A stretch of 64,000 nt of DNA from Oligoflexia bacterium (GCA_015231955.1 JADGAN010000007.1:62001-126000), one strand, 5' to 3'; shown: positions 16,995 through 25,664, counted from the stretch's first letter. Notes: a model not told the origin generated them from the letters alone. A program made the numbers and translations.

Positions 16995-18407
16995 CTAGTG
17001 GACAGCACATGCCAAGCAAGGATCAAAAGAGTGAACGACTCTTAAAGCTTCAACAGCGTCGCTAGAGTCTGTAATCACCGTTCCCGCCAAGGCCGCTTCC
17101 ATCGCCCCCGGTAATCCTTTTTCATCTGCAGGAGAAGCATTAATGCAAGTTGGAGTGATGATTTGATAGCTTGTAAATTTTCCATCAACAAGTGTAAACC
17201 AATGTCCCAAAGCTCCTCGAGGTGCTTCAAGTGCTCCAAAACCACTCACGCTTGCCGGTAATTTTAGCGCCTCATACACAGCACCTCCCACCTCTAGCTG
17301 CTCTAACCAGCGACCCATGGCCCGCACTAACTCTTTTGCCTCAAGCACCCTTGCTTGATGGCGAGTGATCACGGAAGCGCGCTTCTCGCTCCCAAAAAGA
17401 CCTGCAATTTTCATGCGTGCAAATGCTCCCGCCTCCATAGCAAACGTTTTATAGCGAGGGGACTTCGTCCAAGAGTAAGCACCACTTTTAGGATAGAGAG
17501 CAGTTGTCGATGCTTTGCTACTTCCAGGATGAGTCGCGCCAGTAGGGCCTTCGTACCAACTGCAGGCAACACTCTCCATGATTTGAGAGGAGTCCAGCGC
17601 CTCTCTTGTACCATCAGCAAAAAGCACTCCTCCAGGAAAAAGTCTCTTGGCAGAAGTAACGGAAGAAGAGTCCTCCTCTACAAAAACTCCATAGGCAATA
17701 AGATTTTCTGGACCACCACCAATTTGCAAATAATCGGGATAGGTATGTGCTAATAACTCCACATCGGAGGCGTAGATTTCTGTCACAAATTGCGAAATCT
17801 CTTTCAGCATCCCTTGGTATTGATCGATGCGCTCTCTACTCACAACGGCAGTTACCCCTCCCGGAATAATCGAGGCCGGATGCGGAAGGTGTCCTCCAAA
17901 AATGGCCCCCATACTATGAGTTTTTCGTCTCATATCCAAGGCAAGATCGTAATGTTTAAAGAGCTCTTCACTCTCCACCGTATTAAAGCGCATGTCCACT
18001 TTCGAAGCAGGTCTCCAAGGGGGCATACTTGGTCCTTGCATGAAATCGAGAAGCGATAAGTGATAAAAATGCAAAATATGCGACTGTAAAAAATTGGCAG
18101 CAAGGATGAGATTTCTCACTAAGCGTGCATTCTTAGGCGGAGTAAAAGCTGTACTACTCTCCAGCGCTATTGAGGCCGCATAGGCGTGAGAAACTGGACA
18201 GACACCACACACGCGCGCAGTAATGATTGGAGCATCGAAAGCATCTCGTCCCTCTAAAATTTTTTCCATTCCACGAAACATCGTTCCCGATGCCCTAGCA
18301 GTGCGCACCCTATTTTTCCCAGTATGAGCGTCGGTATCCATATCTAATGCAATCTTTAAATGTCCTTCAATGCGCGTAACAGGATCTATGATGATCGTTT
18401 GTTTCAT
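16995..18407 (-). CDS. [NiFe] hydrogenase large subunit, without C-terminal extension
   Basis: A 470-residue large subunit. It carries DPVTRIEGHLKI at the N-terminus, RVCGVCPVSH (Cys67, Cys70) and a C-terminal DPCLACAVH (Cys464, Cys467), the four cysteines binding Ni-Fe. The reading frame ends right after the His where maturation proteases normally cut, so there is no peptide to remove. This is known for some sensory and CooH-type subunits but unusual for a Tat-exported enzyme. It is the last gene of the tatA-tatC-small-large series, and no cytochrome b or hyp gene lies nearby. It is expected in the periplasm, carried by the small subunit's signal. Confidence 0.95.
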   Translation of the reverse strand: MKQTIIIDPVTRIEGHLKIALDMDTDAHTGKNRVRTARASGTMFRGMEKILEGRDAFDAPIITARVCGVCPVSHAYAASIALESSTAFTPPKNARLVRNLILAANFLQSHILHFYHLSLLDFMQGPSMPPWRPASKVDMRFNTVESEELFKHYDLALDMRRKTHSMGAIFGGHLPHPASIIPGGVTAVVSRERIDQYQGMLKEISQFVTEIYASDVELLAHTYPDYLQIGGGPENLIAYGVFVEEDSSSVTSAKRLFPGGVLFADGTREALDSSQIMESVACSWYEGPTGATHPGSSKASTTALYPKSGAYSWTKSPRYKTFAMEAGAFARMKIAGLFGSEKRASVITRHQARVLEAKELVRAMGRWLEQLEVGGAVYEALKLPASVSGFGALEAPRGALGHWFTLVDGKFTSYQIITPTCINASPADEKGLPGAMEAALAGTVITDSSDAVEALRVVHSFDPCLACAVH

Positions 18408-18466
18408 AACAGATCTCCTTATTACTATTACTATATTACTACATTACTATTTTTTTATTCTCTCTT

Positions 18467-19387
18467 TCATACACTTGGTCTACGCAGGAGTGGCCCTTTT
18501 CCAGGAAAGCTCTCCTCTACGCAGCCCAGGCAAGGCGAGCCGGCACCAACACACCAATTCACCCCTTCATTCCAAAGCCTTGTCGGACAAGCAAAGCGTG
18601 TTTTGGGACCACGACAACCTAATCCCATTAAACAAGTCTCAGCAATGCCATACGTGTTGGCCATCGGCTTTCCCCTAAGAGCACAAAGCGAGTGAATCGT
18701 TTTATCATAAAGAAATTTAGGACGAGCAAAGCTATCCAGTTCAAAACTTTCCTGATTTAATATTTTTACTAAAGTGGCCACCAACATATCAGGGTGAATA
18801 GGACAGCCAGGAAGTGAAATACTTTTAGTTCCACTGCCACTGCCACTGCCGCTGCTACTCCCTAAAATCGCGGATACACTCTTCACCGCCAAGGGATTTG
18901 TACCCGCAGCGGAGACGCCACCAAAGGCAGCACAACTTCCCAGTGCAATCACCTGCAAGGCCCGTGTCGCCAACTCCTTGACCGCATCCACACAAGTGAC
19001 CTCTTGCCCATTTTCTGTCCAGAGCATACAGCTTTTTCCCGCATAGGCGGTAGGGATTCCTCCCTCGACAATTAAGATATAATCACCCTTTTCAAAAGTT
19101 GTACGTATGGCCTTAACTGCTAAATCTCCAGCGGCCGCCATAAATTCAGGATGAAAAATCAGGTTGATCGATTCTACTAACACACCAGCAGCATCTGTAG
19201 TTTGGTTAAGAGTATTTAAAAAAGAGACAGAGCAACCACTGCAACTAGCTCCATTTAACCAAATAATGGAGGGGCCATTGGGGTTAGCAAGTACACTACC
19301 AAGACGCTCTAGTTGCAAGGAAGAGAGACCTACTGCTGCCGCAAAAAGTGAACAGTACTTCAAGAAATCACGCCGGGATATCTTCAT
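18467..19387 (-). CDS. [NiFe] hydrogenase small subunit, Tat-exported
   Basis: A 306-residue small subunit with a perfect Tat motif (SRRDFLK, residues 4-10) and hydrophobic signal. Iron-sulfur ligands are visible: proximal cluster Cys49, Cys52, Cys152 and Cys195 (CSGC, GSC, LPGCP); distal His232 and Cys235 plus Cys252 and Cys258; medial Cys267, Cys279, Cys286 and Cys289. There is no C-terminal membrane anchor, so the enzyme should be soluble or loosely attached in the periplasm. A Gly-Ser run (about 176-186), coded by a hexanucleotide repeat, is inserted just before the fourth proximal ligand. The start overlaps the tatC end by 20 bases. Confidence 0.95.
   Translation of the reverse strand: MKISRRDFLKYCSLFAAAVGLSSLQLERLGSVLANPNGPSIIWLNGASCSGCSVSFLNTLNQTTDAAGVLVESINLIFHPEFMAAAGDLAVKAIRTTFEKGDYILIVEGGIPTAYAGKSCMLWTENGQEVTCVDAVKELATRALQVIALGSCAAFGGVSAAGTNPLAVKSVSAILGSSSGSGSGSGTKSISLPGCPIHPDMLVATLVKILNQESFELDSFARPKFLYDKTIHSLCALRGKPMANTYGIAETCLMGLGCRGPKTRFACPTRLWNEGVNWCVGAGSPCLGCVEESFPGKGPLLRRPSV
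18831..18854 (-). repeat. in-frame hexanucleotide repeat in hydrogenase small-subunit gene
   Basis: CCACTG occurs three times, followed by the variant CCGCTG. Read on the minus strand it encodes alternating Ser-Gly. Copy-number change would keep the frame but alter linker length next to the proximal cluster. Confidence 0.75.
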
Positions 19388-20189
19388 ATGTACCTCCTAC
19401 AGAATGGTTAAAACGTGCTTTTTTTATAAAGCGAAGCCGTGTAACCATAATGCTTAATTCGAAGAGGATTAACATGGGGATGGCCATTAAAAGTTGTGAA
19501 AAAATATCTGGCCCTGGAGTAAGAATAGCTGCCAGTAAAAAAATTCCCACCACAACCACCCCTCGCTTTTTAACTAGCACCTGATCATCAACGATACCTA
19601 CCATTGCAAGAAAGATGATGATTAACGGCATTTCCGCCACCACTCCAAAAGAGAGCAGAAGCATGCCGACAAAGGAAATATAAGAGTTCACCGAGATAAG
19701 AGCTTTTAATCCATCCGATTGATAGGATAATAAAAAATTCATTCCCACCGGCAAAACCACAAAATAAGCAAAGAGCATTCCCGCAAAAAAGAGCAAAGAG
19801 GCCAAGGGCAAAAGCCACCGGACATGCCTACGCTCACTTACTTTAAGCGCCGGAGAAACAAAACCCCAAAGCTGATAAAAGATAAGGGGAATGGAAAGAA
19901 TCAATCCAAGATAGAACGACAATTTAATACGGACAAAAAACGCCTCTGCAGGACGAGTGAAAACCATGGTTCCAATTGGTTTTGAGAGGTAGGAGAGAAT
20001 TTGATCCACTTCAAGATAACATAGCAAGGAGAACAAAATCACTGTAAAAAAAATCTTCATCAATCTTATTCGCAGCTCTTCAAGGTGCTCCGTCGTAGGC
20101 ATAGGAATATCCAGCTGAACTCTTGTCGCATTACCCTTCCGTTGCCACCAAGGCCAACCCGATTTGCCCTTGTTGTCCATGCTATCCAT
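19368..20189 (-). CDS. tatC: Sec-independent protein translocase TatC
   Basis: A 273-residue polytopic protein with the TatC hallmarks: EHLEELRIRL at the cytoplasmic N-terminus, FYQLWGFVSPAL, a second loop ending in LTPGPDIFSQ, and six hydrophobic segments. TatC recognises twin-arginine signals and forms the translocase with TatA. Its start lies 3 bases after the tatA stop, and its end overlaps the hydrogenase small-subunit start, so translation is coupled to a Tat substrate. Met4 (20180) is an alternative start. No tatB is visible; a minimal TatAC system is possible. Confidence 0.95.
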   Translation of the reverse strand: MDSMDNKGKSGWPWWQRKGNATRVQLDIPMPTTEHLEELRIRLMKIFFTVILFSLLCYLEVDQILSYLSKPIGTMVFTRPAEAFFVRIKLSFYLGLILSIPLIFYQLWGFVSPALKVSERRHVRWLLPLASLLFFAGMLFAYFVVLPVGMNFLLSYQSDGLKALISVNSYISFVGMLLLSFGVVAEMPLIIIFLAMVGIVDDQVLVKKRGVVVVGIFLLAAILTPGPDIFSQLLMAIPMLILFELSIMVTRLRFIKKARFNHSVGGTYEDIPA

Positions 20190-20192
20190 ACT

Positions 20193-20399
20193 CTACTCTT
20201 TGCTTTCTTTCGATCCTGGTGTAGCTTCCAGCGCACTAGCACTTTTCTGCAGCTCCGTCTCGCTTTCACGTATCCCTTGCTTGAAGGAACCCGCGCTTTT
20301 TCCCAAACTTCGAGCTATCTCAGGCAGGCGTTTTGCTCCAAAGACAACTAGTGCAATCGCCAAAACCAATAACAACTCCGGCATCCCTAATCCAAACAT
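20193..20399 (-). CDS. tatA: Sec-independent translocase subunit TatA
   Basis: A 68-residue protein: a short N-terminal membrane helix (MPELLLVLAIALVVF), then FGAKRLPEIARSLGKSAGSFKQGI, the TatA/E amphipathic helix with the conserved Phe-Gly hinge. The tail is polar. TatA oligomers form the passage for folded Tat substrates such as the adjacent hydrogenase. AAGGAG lies upstream of the ATG. It is first in the four-gene run tatA-tatC-small-large. Confidence 0.94.
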   Translation of the reverse strand: MFGLGMPELLLVLAIALVVFGAKRLPEIARSLGKSAGSFKQGIRESETELQKSASALEATPGSKESKE

Positions 20400-20505
20400 A
20401 GCAAGCTCCTTATAAGTCGTAGTCCTTGTTCCCTACCCTTGAAACCAAGTTCTAATTCACTCCTATCGTTAGCGTTTGGCAATAAAAAAGTGCTCCCTCT
20501 TTTTT

Positions 20506-21417
20506 TTACAAGACCCAATCGCGGGGAGAGTGCTGCAGATAACTCATCAACAGCTCTTCATTAGAACTTTTTTCTACTTTCCAGTTATATTTCCAACTAC
20601 TCATTGGAGGGAGTGACATTAAAATTGATTCGATACGGCCACCAGATTGTAGTCCAAAACGAGTTCCCTGGTCATAAACTAAATTAAACTCCACATAACG
20701 TCCCCGTCGATAGAGTTGGAACGCTCGCTCCTTCTCACCATAATGCATCTGTTTTCTCTTTTGTAATAACGGAAGATAGGCCGGAATAAAGTGTTCCCCT
20801 ACACTTTTAGCAAAAGATAAACAGCGTGCAAATTCCCACTCACAAAGATCATCAAAAAAGATCCCTCCAATCCCTCGATATTCGTTACGATGAGGAAGAT
20901 AGAAATAGTCGTCACACCATTTTTTTAATCGTGGATACAGATCAGGCGCATAAGCATCACAACACTGCTTTAACTGTTGATGCCAATGGGTGCAATCCTC
21001 CTCAAAAAGATAAATCGGCGTTAGATCCATCCCTCCTCCAAACCACCAATGATCTGTGCCTGTGCAAAAAAACCGAATATTCGCATGCGTGATAGGAGCA
21101 TAGGGATTGCGAGGATGAATAACCAAAGAGACTCCCATCGCCAAGTACGATGCCCCTTGTAACTCTGGTCGTTTCTGTACAATGCTCAGGGGCAGCACTT
21201 GACCCTCTACTTTGGAAAAGTTAACTCCGGCCTTTTCAATCGCCGCTCCCTCCTCGAGAACACAAGTCTCTCCATATCCTTGTAGCTGCTCTCGCTTCTC
21301 CCAGCGGTCATGACAAAAGCGCGCTTGCCCATCCTCCCTCTCTAATTGACTAATAATTTGCTGTTGTAGCATTAATAAAACATCTTCTATTTCACTAACC
21401 CGATCGCAAATCTTCAT
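20506..21417 (-). CDS. hemF: oxygen-dependent coproporphyrinogen III oxidase
   Basis: A 303-residue enzyme decarboxylating coproporphyrinogen III to protoporphyrinogen IX with O2 in haem synthesis. The signature blocks are present: PELQGASYLAMGVSLVIHPRNPYAPITHANIRFF, WWFGGGMDLTPIY, and YFYLPHRNEYRGIGGIFFDDL, then YVEFNLVYDQGTRFGLQSGGRIESILMSLPP. An in-frame TTG at 21423 precedes, but AGGAG is better spaced for ATG 21417. It lies about 100 bases upstream of tatA on the same strand and may be co-transcribed. Its use implies aerobic growth. Confidence 0.95.
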   Translation of the reverse strand: MKICDRVSEIEDVLLMLQQQIISQLEREDGQARFCHDRWEKREQLQGYGETCVLEEGAAIEKAGVNFSKVEGQVLPLSIVQKRPELQGASYLAMGVSLVIHPRNPYAPITHANIRFFCTGTDHWWFGGGMDLTPIYLFEEDCTHWHQQLKQCCDAYAPDLYPRLKKWCDDYFYLPHRNEYRGIGGIFFDDLCEWEFARCLSFAKSVGEHFIPAYLPLLQKRKQMHYGEKERAFQLYRRGRYVEFNLVYDQGTRFGLQSGGRIESILMSLPPMSSWKYNWKVEKSSNEELLMSYLQHSPRDWVL

Positions 21418-21584
21418 TCCCAAGCACTCCTAGTAATCTCGACCTCATCTTCATTCATGAAATACTTCTTTGTTATGCTACGGTCAAGATCAGAAAAAGC
21501 GAGCGTACGATAACGATTCTCTATTCTCACCTTCCTGATTCACCCTCGTAATTCTGGAATCTATATCAAAAAAGTGGCCAGTAA

Positions 21585-22751
21585 TTAGAACCTACTTCTT
21601 GTCTTTTTTAACCAAGAAAAAGAAATGCCCTTATAGGGGCCTGGTGACATGCACTTAAATGTTTGCGGTAAATTAGCAATGGTATTAATTGCGTCTGCCA
21701 TGGGCAGTGGAGGCATTTGTTCAAAGCTTTTACGAATTAACTCTAAGTTATCATGTGCACTAAAATTTTGCAAAAAAGAGGTCATATCTCCATCAGCGTT
21801 CTTTTGCATGTCCAATGCCATTACAGGTTTAGTGCAAGATAGATCAAATCCTTTTAGGTGCACCGATTTTATTTTATCGCTGGTGTTTAGCATAGCAGTC
21901 ATTTTAAAATGAACAGTCAGATTATCGATGTCATAGAGGATTTGCCATTGATTATCATCAAGGGCCACGCTTGCCAAAATTTGAAATCCATAGTTCAAGG
22001 CCTCCTGATTACTCTTCCCAAATTGCAAGGCCATGGAGCTTGCTCTTAAAAATCGAGAGATCGATCTCAAGTCACGAGGAATAGGCTTTCTTCCCCCAAA
22101 ATCAACATACTCTGATACGTTAGCAATAGAATCAGCATAAGTGCTGTTGGTTAGTGTTTTTACTCGCAGATTTTCTCCGTTCGTAATGACCCACGCTTGT
22201 TTCAGGTACTCAAAAGCAGCGCAAGCGCGAGTGCGATCACAGACCAAAAAATGTGTTTTCCCATACACGGGAATAATATTTATCTCTTTGGTTTTTTGAA
22301 TCACCTCCTCTATAGAGGAGAAGTTGTCCAGTTGATATTGAATCCATTGCAATTCTCCCAAGCTCTCTCCATGATCTACTTGTTGAGGGTATTCACTCTC
22401 CTCTAACCACATAATCTCTACGACTAATCCTTTTTCATTCATGCCACCATTTGGAAATTCCCTACCATATTGGTTAAAGGTCATACTTCCATAACGAGAG
22501 ATCCATTGTGCAGGAGAAGCGTATTGAGACACATCCGACTTCGGAAGGAGAGCATGTTTTTGCACTCCACGCTTATTGATATAGAGTATTCCTTGCCCCA
22601 TATGCCAATCGTAATTTTTTCCTATAAAAGCACTGCCAGCTCCCACAGTATCATCGGACATTAGAAACGTGGTACAAGCACGAGGTGCTTGCATGGTTAA
22701 ACATTGAATCGCAAGAATCATTCCTACCATTATAAAAATTCGAACTATCAT
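21585..22751 (-). CDS. secreted choloylglycine-hydrolase-family (Ntn) amidohydrolase
   Basis: A 388-residue protein with a signal peptide ending so that Cys26 (PRACTTFLM) becomes the N-terminal nucleophile, as required for Ntn hydrolases of the penicillin-V-acylase/bile-salt-hydrolase family. IGKNYDWHMG (residues 44-53) and FNQYGREFPNGGMNEKGLVVEIMWL match the family. These enzymes hydrolyse linear amide bonds in bile salts, N-acyl lipids or acyl-homoserine lactones; the substrate cannot be read from sequence. AAAGGAG precedes the ATG. It is probably monocistronic. Confidence 0.87.
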   Translation of the reverse strand: MIVRIFIMVGMILAIQCLTMQAPRACTTFLMSDDTVGAGSAFIGKNYDWHMGQGILYINKRGVQKHALLPKSDVSQYASPAQWISRYGSMTFNQYGREFPNGGMNEKGLVVEIMWLEESEYPQQVDHGESLGELQWIQYQLDNFSSIEEVIQKTKEINIIPVYGKTHFLVCDRTRACAAFEYLKQAWVITNGENLRVKTLTNSTYADSIANVSEYVDFGGRKPIPRDLRSISRFLRASSMALQFGKSNQEALNYGFQILASVALDDNQWQILYDIDNLTVHFKMTAMLNTSDKIKSVHLKGFDLSCTKPVMALDMQKNADGDMTSFLQNFSAHDNLELIRKSFEQMPPLPMADAINTIANLPQTFKCMSPGPYKGISFSWLKKTRSRF

Positions 22752-23017
22752 TTGAATCTCCTTTACCGATGCATGGCCCTAGCGCAACCTCTATTTATCT
22801 TCCCGGCCGCGCTTCTGTCAGATGTTGTAACGATCAAAACATTTGGTCAACGTGAATCTTGCCAAGTGATGATTGTGATTATGCAGGAAGGAAAAATGGG
22901 TCAGGCTTAGGTGCACTATCCCTAAATCCACAATGGTGAGCTATGTGCTCGGTTATTTTAGGAGGAGTAAATCTAAAGAAGGAAATTGATTTTGCAAACT
23001 GATGATGTAGATTCATA

Positions 23018-23027
23018 ACTATATAGT
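23018..23027. promoter_or_regulatory. palindrome ahead of arsR (candidate operator)
   Basis: The perfect palindrome ACTATATAGT sits 20 bases upstream of the arsR start in an AT-rich promoter-like stretch. ArsR-family repressors usually bind a dyad overlapping their own promoter, so this is a reasonable operator candidate, but the match is short. Confidence 0.35.
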
Positions 23028-23047
23028 AAATTGATAGGAGCAGGTTA

Positions 23048-23398
23048 ATGGATCATCTGGTAAGCACACTCAAGGCCATAGGCGATAAAAATCGTTTGAG
23101 AATTGTTGGCCTTCTTGCAAATAAAAAGCTTTGCGTTTGCGAGCTTGCTTATATTTTAAAAATCACCCAACCTAGTGTTTCAAAACATCTTAAAAAGTTA
23201 AAAGAAGCAGGGATTATTGAGTCTGAACAAGACGGCTTTTGGACTAATTATTTTCTTGTTCTTAATACAAATTCTAAAAAAGAAGATAAGAATTTACTTA
23301 GTGTCGTAGTTAACAATCTTTCTCAAATGCCTCAAATGAAGGTCGACATGCAGGCCTCTAAAAAAGCAGATAGAGAAAAACTTAAGTGCAAGATATAG
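23048..23398 (+). CDS. arsR: ArsR-family metalloregulatory repressor
   Basis: A 116-residue winged-helix protein. KLCVCELAYILKITQPSVSKHLKKLKEAGII contains the CVC metal-sensing pair (Cys29, Cys31) and the DNA-recognition helix. Such repressors leave DNA when As(III)/Sb(III) binds the cysteines. It is the first gene of a four-gene, AT-richer operon with a thioredoxin-like protein, an ArsF-like protein and a permease, which suggests acquired arsenic or organoarsenic resistance. AGGAG lies upstream of the ATG. Confidence 0.9.
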   Translation: MDHLVSTLKAIGDKNRLRIVGLLANKKLCVCELAYILKITQPSVSKHLKKLKEAGIIESEQDGFWTNYFLVLNTNSKKEDKNLLSVVVNNLSQMPQMKVDMQASKKADREKLKCKI

Positions 23399-23475
23399 GA
23401 AAGACATATTGTCTGTTTTTTGCACTTGATTAAATAGCCAAACAGGAATATGATTTTCTTAACTAAGGAGATTGT

Positions 23476-23706
23476 ATGAAAATTGAAATTCTTGGAACTG
23501 GCCGTGCAAAATGTAAAAAGCTTTATGAGAACACACTTTCAGCTGTAACAGAATCTGGCATTTCTGCTGAAGTCATAAAAATTGAAGACATGGAAAAAAT
23601 TATTAACTACGGAGTTATGTCCACTCCTGCTATCGTGATAGATGGTAAAATCAAATCAGCAGGAGCTCTTCTCTCTTGCGATGAAATTAAAAAACTTCTA
23701 CATTAA
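23476..23706 (+). CDS. small thioredoxin-fold protein (TM0996/MTH895 type), altered active site
   Basis: A 76-residue protein of the small redox-disulfide family often found in ars operons. It shows MKIEILGTG, then RAKCKKLYEN, and YGVMSTPAIVIDGKIKSAG with the cis-Pro of the thioredoxin fold. Family members normally have CxxC after the Gly; here the first Cys is Arg (RAKC), leaving a single thiol plus a Cys near the C-terminus. Disulfide exchange would have to be monothiol or use that second Cys. AAGGAG precedes the ATG. Confidence 0.85.
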   Translation: MKIEILGTGRAKCKKLYENTLSAVTESGISAEVIKIEDMEKIINYGVMSTPAIVIDGKIKSAGALLSCDEIKKLLH

Positions 23707-23775
23707 GAAACAGTCGGACGCTCTTTAAAACGCTTCAGACAACAGCGTTGGAATTACAAAGGAGTTTATTGGGAT

Positions 23776-24249
23776 ATGAATAAAAATTTAAAAATAATTT
23801 TGAGTACTATATTACTTGGATTTGTGGCAGTAAGTATTGCATTTGCTGTTTTCAACGAAACAAAGAAAGAAAATCCAACCGAAACAAAAAAATTGTCTCC
23901 AACTAGTAAACATCAATACATCGCTTACTACTTTCATGGAAATGCAAGATGCCAGTCCTGTTTCAAAATAGAGAGTTATACCGCAGAGACCATTAAGACT
24001 AAATTCGCGAGCGAATTAAACGACAGCAAACTTCTATGGCAGGTGGTGAATATTGAAGAAATGGCCAATGAACATTTTATCAAAGAATACTCCTTAAGCA
24101 CAAAATCGGTTGTTTTAAGTGAGGTGAATGAGGGCAAAGAAGTTAAATGGAAAAATCTTGATAAAATCTGGAATCTTTTAAACGATCAATTGCAATTTTC
24201 TACTTACATAGAGAACGAAGTTAGAAATTTTCTAACAGCAAGTAAATGA
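23776..24249 (+). CDS. ArsF-like thioredoxin-fold protein, membrane-anchored
   Basis: A 157-residue protein with an N-terminal hydrophobic helix (residues 7-27) followed by a periplasmic domain with YYFHGNARCQSCFKIE, a CxxC motif in a thioredoxin-like setting, and WQVVNIEEMANEHFIKEY. It matches the 'nitrophenyl compound nitroreductase subunit ArsF' family that accompanies arsenic operons. Its reaction is not settled; redox partnering with the operon's permease or arsenicals is inferred. It lies 70 bases after the thioredoxin-like gene. Confidence 0.8.
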   Translation: MNKNLKIILSTILLGFVAVSIAFAVFNETKKENPTETKKLSPTSKHQYIAYYFHGNARCQSCFKIESYTAETIKTKFASELNDSKLLWQVVNIEEMANEHFIKEYSLSTKSVVLSEVNEGKEVKWKNLDKIWNLLNDQLQFSTYIENEVRNFLTASK

Positions 24250-24306
24250 TGATTGTTATTCTTATTATTGGGATTTATTTCTGTTTTACTTATGTTTTTT
24301 ATTTAA

Positions 24307-25431
24307 ATGGCGGTGAAATTAATGATGAGTGATTTAGAAAAAGATAAAAAAGGTAGTTGTGCCTGCAAGTCGGCCTCCTCATGCTGCAATCGTTCTTCTA
24401 ATAATGTCGATCAGCGTTTAAAACAGTATATAATGGGTGGTGTATTAGGTCTTGTACTCTGGATCGTTTTGTATAGTTATCTGCCGGCGTTCTCCCGAAT
24501 GGTCGCCTACACATTCTTTAATCTAAAAGAGGGAACTCATCTAGGTGCTTCAGTCGAATTCTTTTTTCTTGATGTCCCCAAGGTTTTAATGCTTCTAATT
24601 CTTGTCGTTTTTTTTGTAGGAGTCATTCGATCCTTTTTCACTCCTGAAAGAACTCGCAAAATTTTGGCCGGAAAAAAAGAGTCTGTAGGAAATGTTCTTG
24701 CGGCGCTACTGGGAATAGTAACTCCCTTTTGTTCTTGTTCAGCAGTCCCACTTTTTATTGGCTTTGTTTCAGCGGGGGTTCCCCTTGGTGTAACCTTTTC
24801 CTTTCTTATCTCTGCTCCAATGGTCAATGAAATCGCATTGGTTCTTCTCTATGGAATGTTTGGATGGAAGGTGGCCATGCTTTATTTATCGACAGGACTA
24901 GTGATTGCGATTCTTTCAGGGTGGGTGATTGGACGTTTGAAAATGGAAAAATATATTGAAGAGTGGGTAAAAAATGCGAAGCCCCCAGTACAAGCAGAAG
25001 TGGCAAGCTCAGAGCAGTGGTCGGAGAGAATTGAGTACGGAGTGCAAGCAGTAAAAGATATTGTAGGAAAAGTTTGGATCTATGTTGTTATTGGTATTGC
25101 CGTTGGTGCAGGAATTCATGGTTACGTTCCCCAAGAATTTATGGCCTCGATCATGGGTAAAGATGCATGGTGGTCTGTTCCTCTCGCTGTTGTTATTGGT
25201 GTTCCACTTTATTCAAATGCGGCAGGAATTATCCCTATTGTTCACGCTCTTTTAGAAAAAGGTGCTGCGCTTGGAACAGTATTGGCATTCATGATGGCAG
25301 TAATTGGACTTTCACTCCCAGAGGTTATTATTCTTCGAAAAGTTTTAAGGCCTCCGCTTATTGCTGCATTCATAGGAATTGTAGCAATTGGAATTTTGAT
25401 TGTAGGATATTTATTTAATGCTATTTTTTAA
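24307..25431 (+). CDS. arsP: ArsP/UPF0718-type permease
   Basis: A 374-residue membrane protein. The signature TPFCSCSAVPLFIGF and the repeat VPLYSNAAGIIP are those of the ArsP/DUF318 permease family, exporters of trivalent organoarsenicals or related compounds. About 8-10 hydrophobic segments are visible. The cytoplasmic N-terminus is Cys-rich (SCACKSASSCCNRSS), possibly binding metalloid. The start may instead be 24322 or 24325 (tandem Met), since no clear ribosome site marks 24307. It is the last gene of the ars-type operon. Confidence 0.85.
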   Translation: MAVKLMMSDLEKDKKGSCACKSASSCCNRSSNNVDQRLKQYIMGGVLGLVLWIVLYSYLPAFSRMVAYTFFNLKEGTHLGASVEFFFLDVPKVLMLLILVVFFVGVIRSFFTPERTRKILAGKKESVGNVLAALLGIVTPFCSCSAVPLFIGFVSAGVPLGVTFSFLISAPMVNEIALVLLYGMFGWKVAMLYLSTGLVIAILSGWVIGRLKMEKYIEEWVKNAKPPVQAEVASSEQWSERIEYGVQAVKDIVGKVWIYVVIGIAVGAGIHGYVPQEFMASIMGKDAWWSVPLAVVIGVPLYSNAAGIIPIVHALLEKGAALGTVLAFMMAVIGLSLPEVIILRKVLRPPLIAAFIGIVAIGILIVGYLFNAIF

Positions 25432-25664
25432 TCAACTCAAGCGCATGTTCCTTGGATTTATTGCGCCTACATCTTTTTATTGAAAAAATTTGAATGGAAA
25501 ATTGGAATAAAATGGGTGAGACCTCTTTGTAATGTAGGATTTACGCTGCCTCATCAAAACCATACTGAGCAATTTTTTTCCCAAATTGATCCCATCTTCC
25601 AGCATGATAAAAATCTATAAGTTGGTGGTCTGTGGATTTATTTAAGAATGACCAGTTCGCAAGT

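Noticed and set aside
20460-20510. A-rich/T-rich arms after hemF as a terminator
   Set aside because: The stem is A-T only and short; read-through toward tatA cannot be judged from it.
22704-22910. Plus-strand open frame between the hydrolase and arsR genes (MALAQPLFIF region)
   Set aside because: It starts inside the antisense of the hydrolase gene and has no ribosome site; a gene remnant is possible but unsupported.
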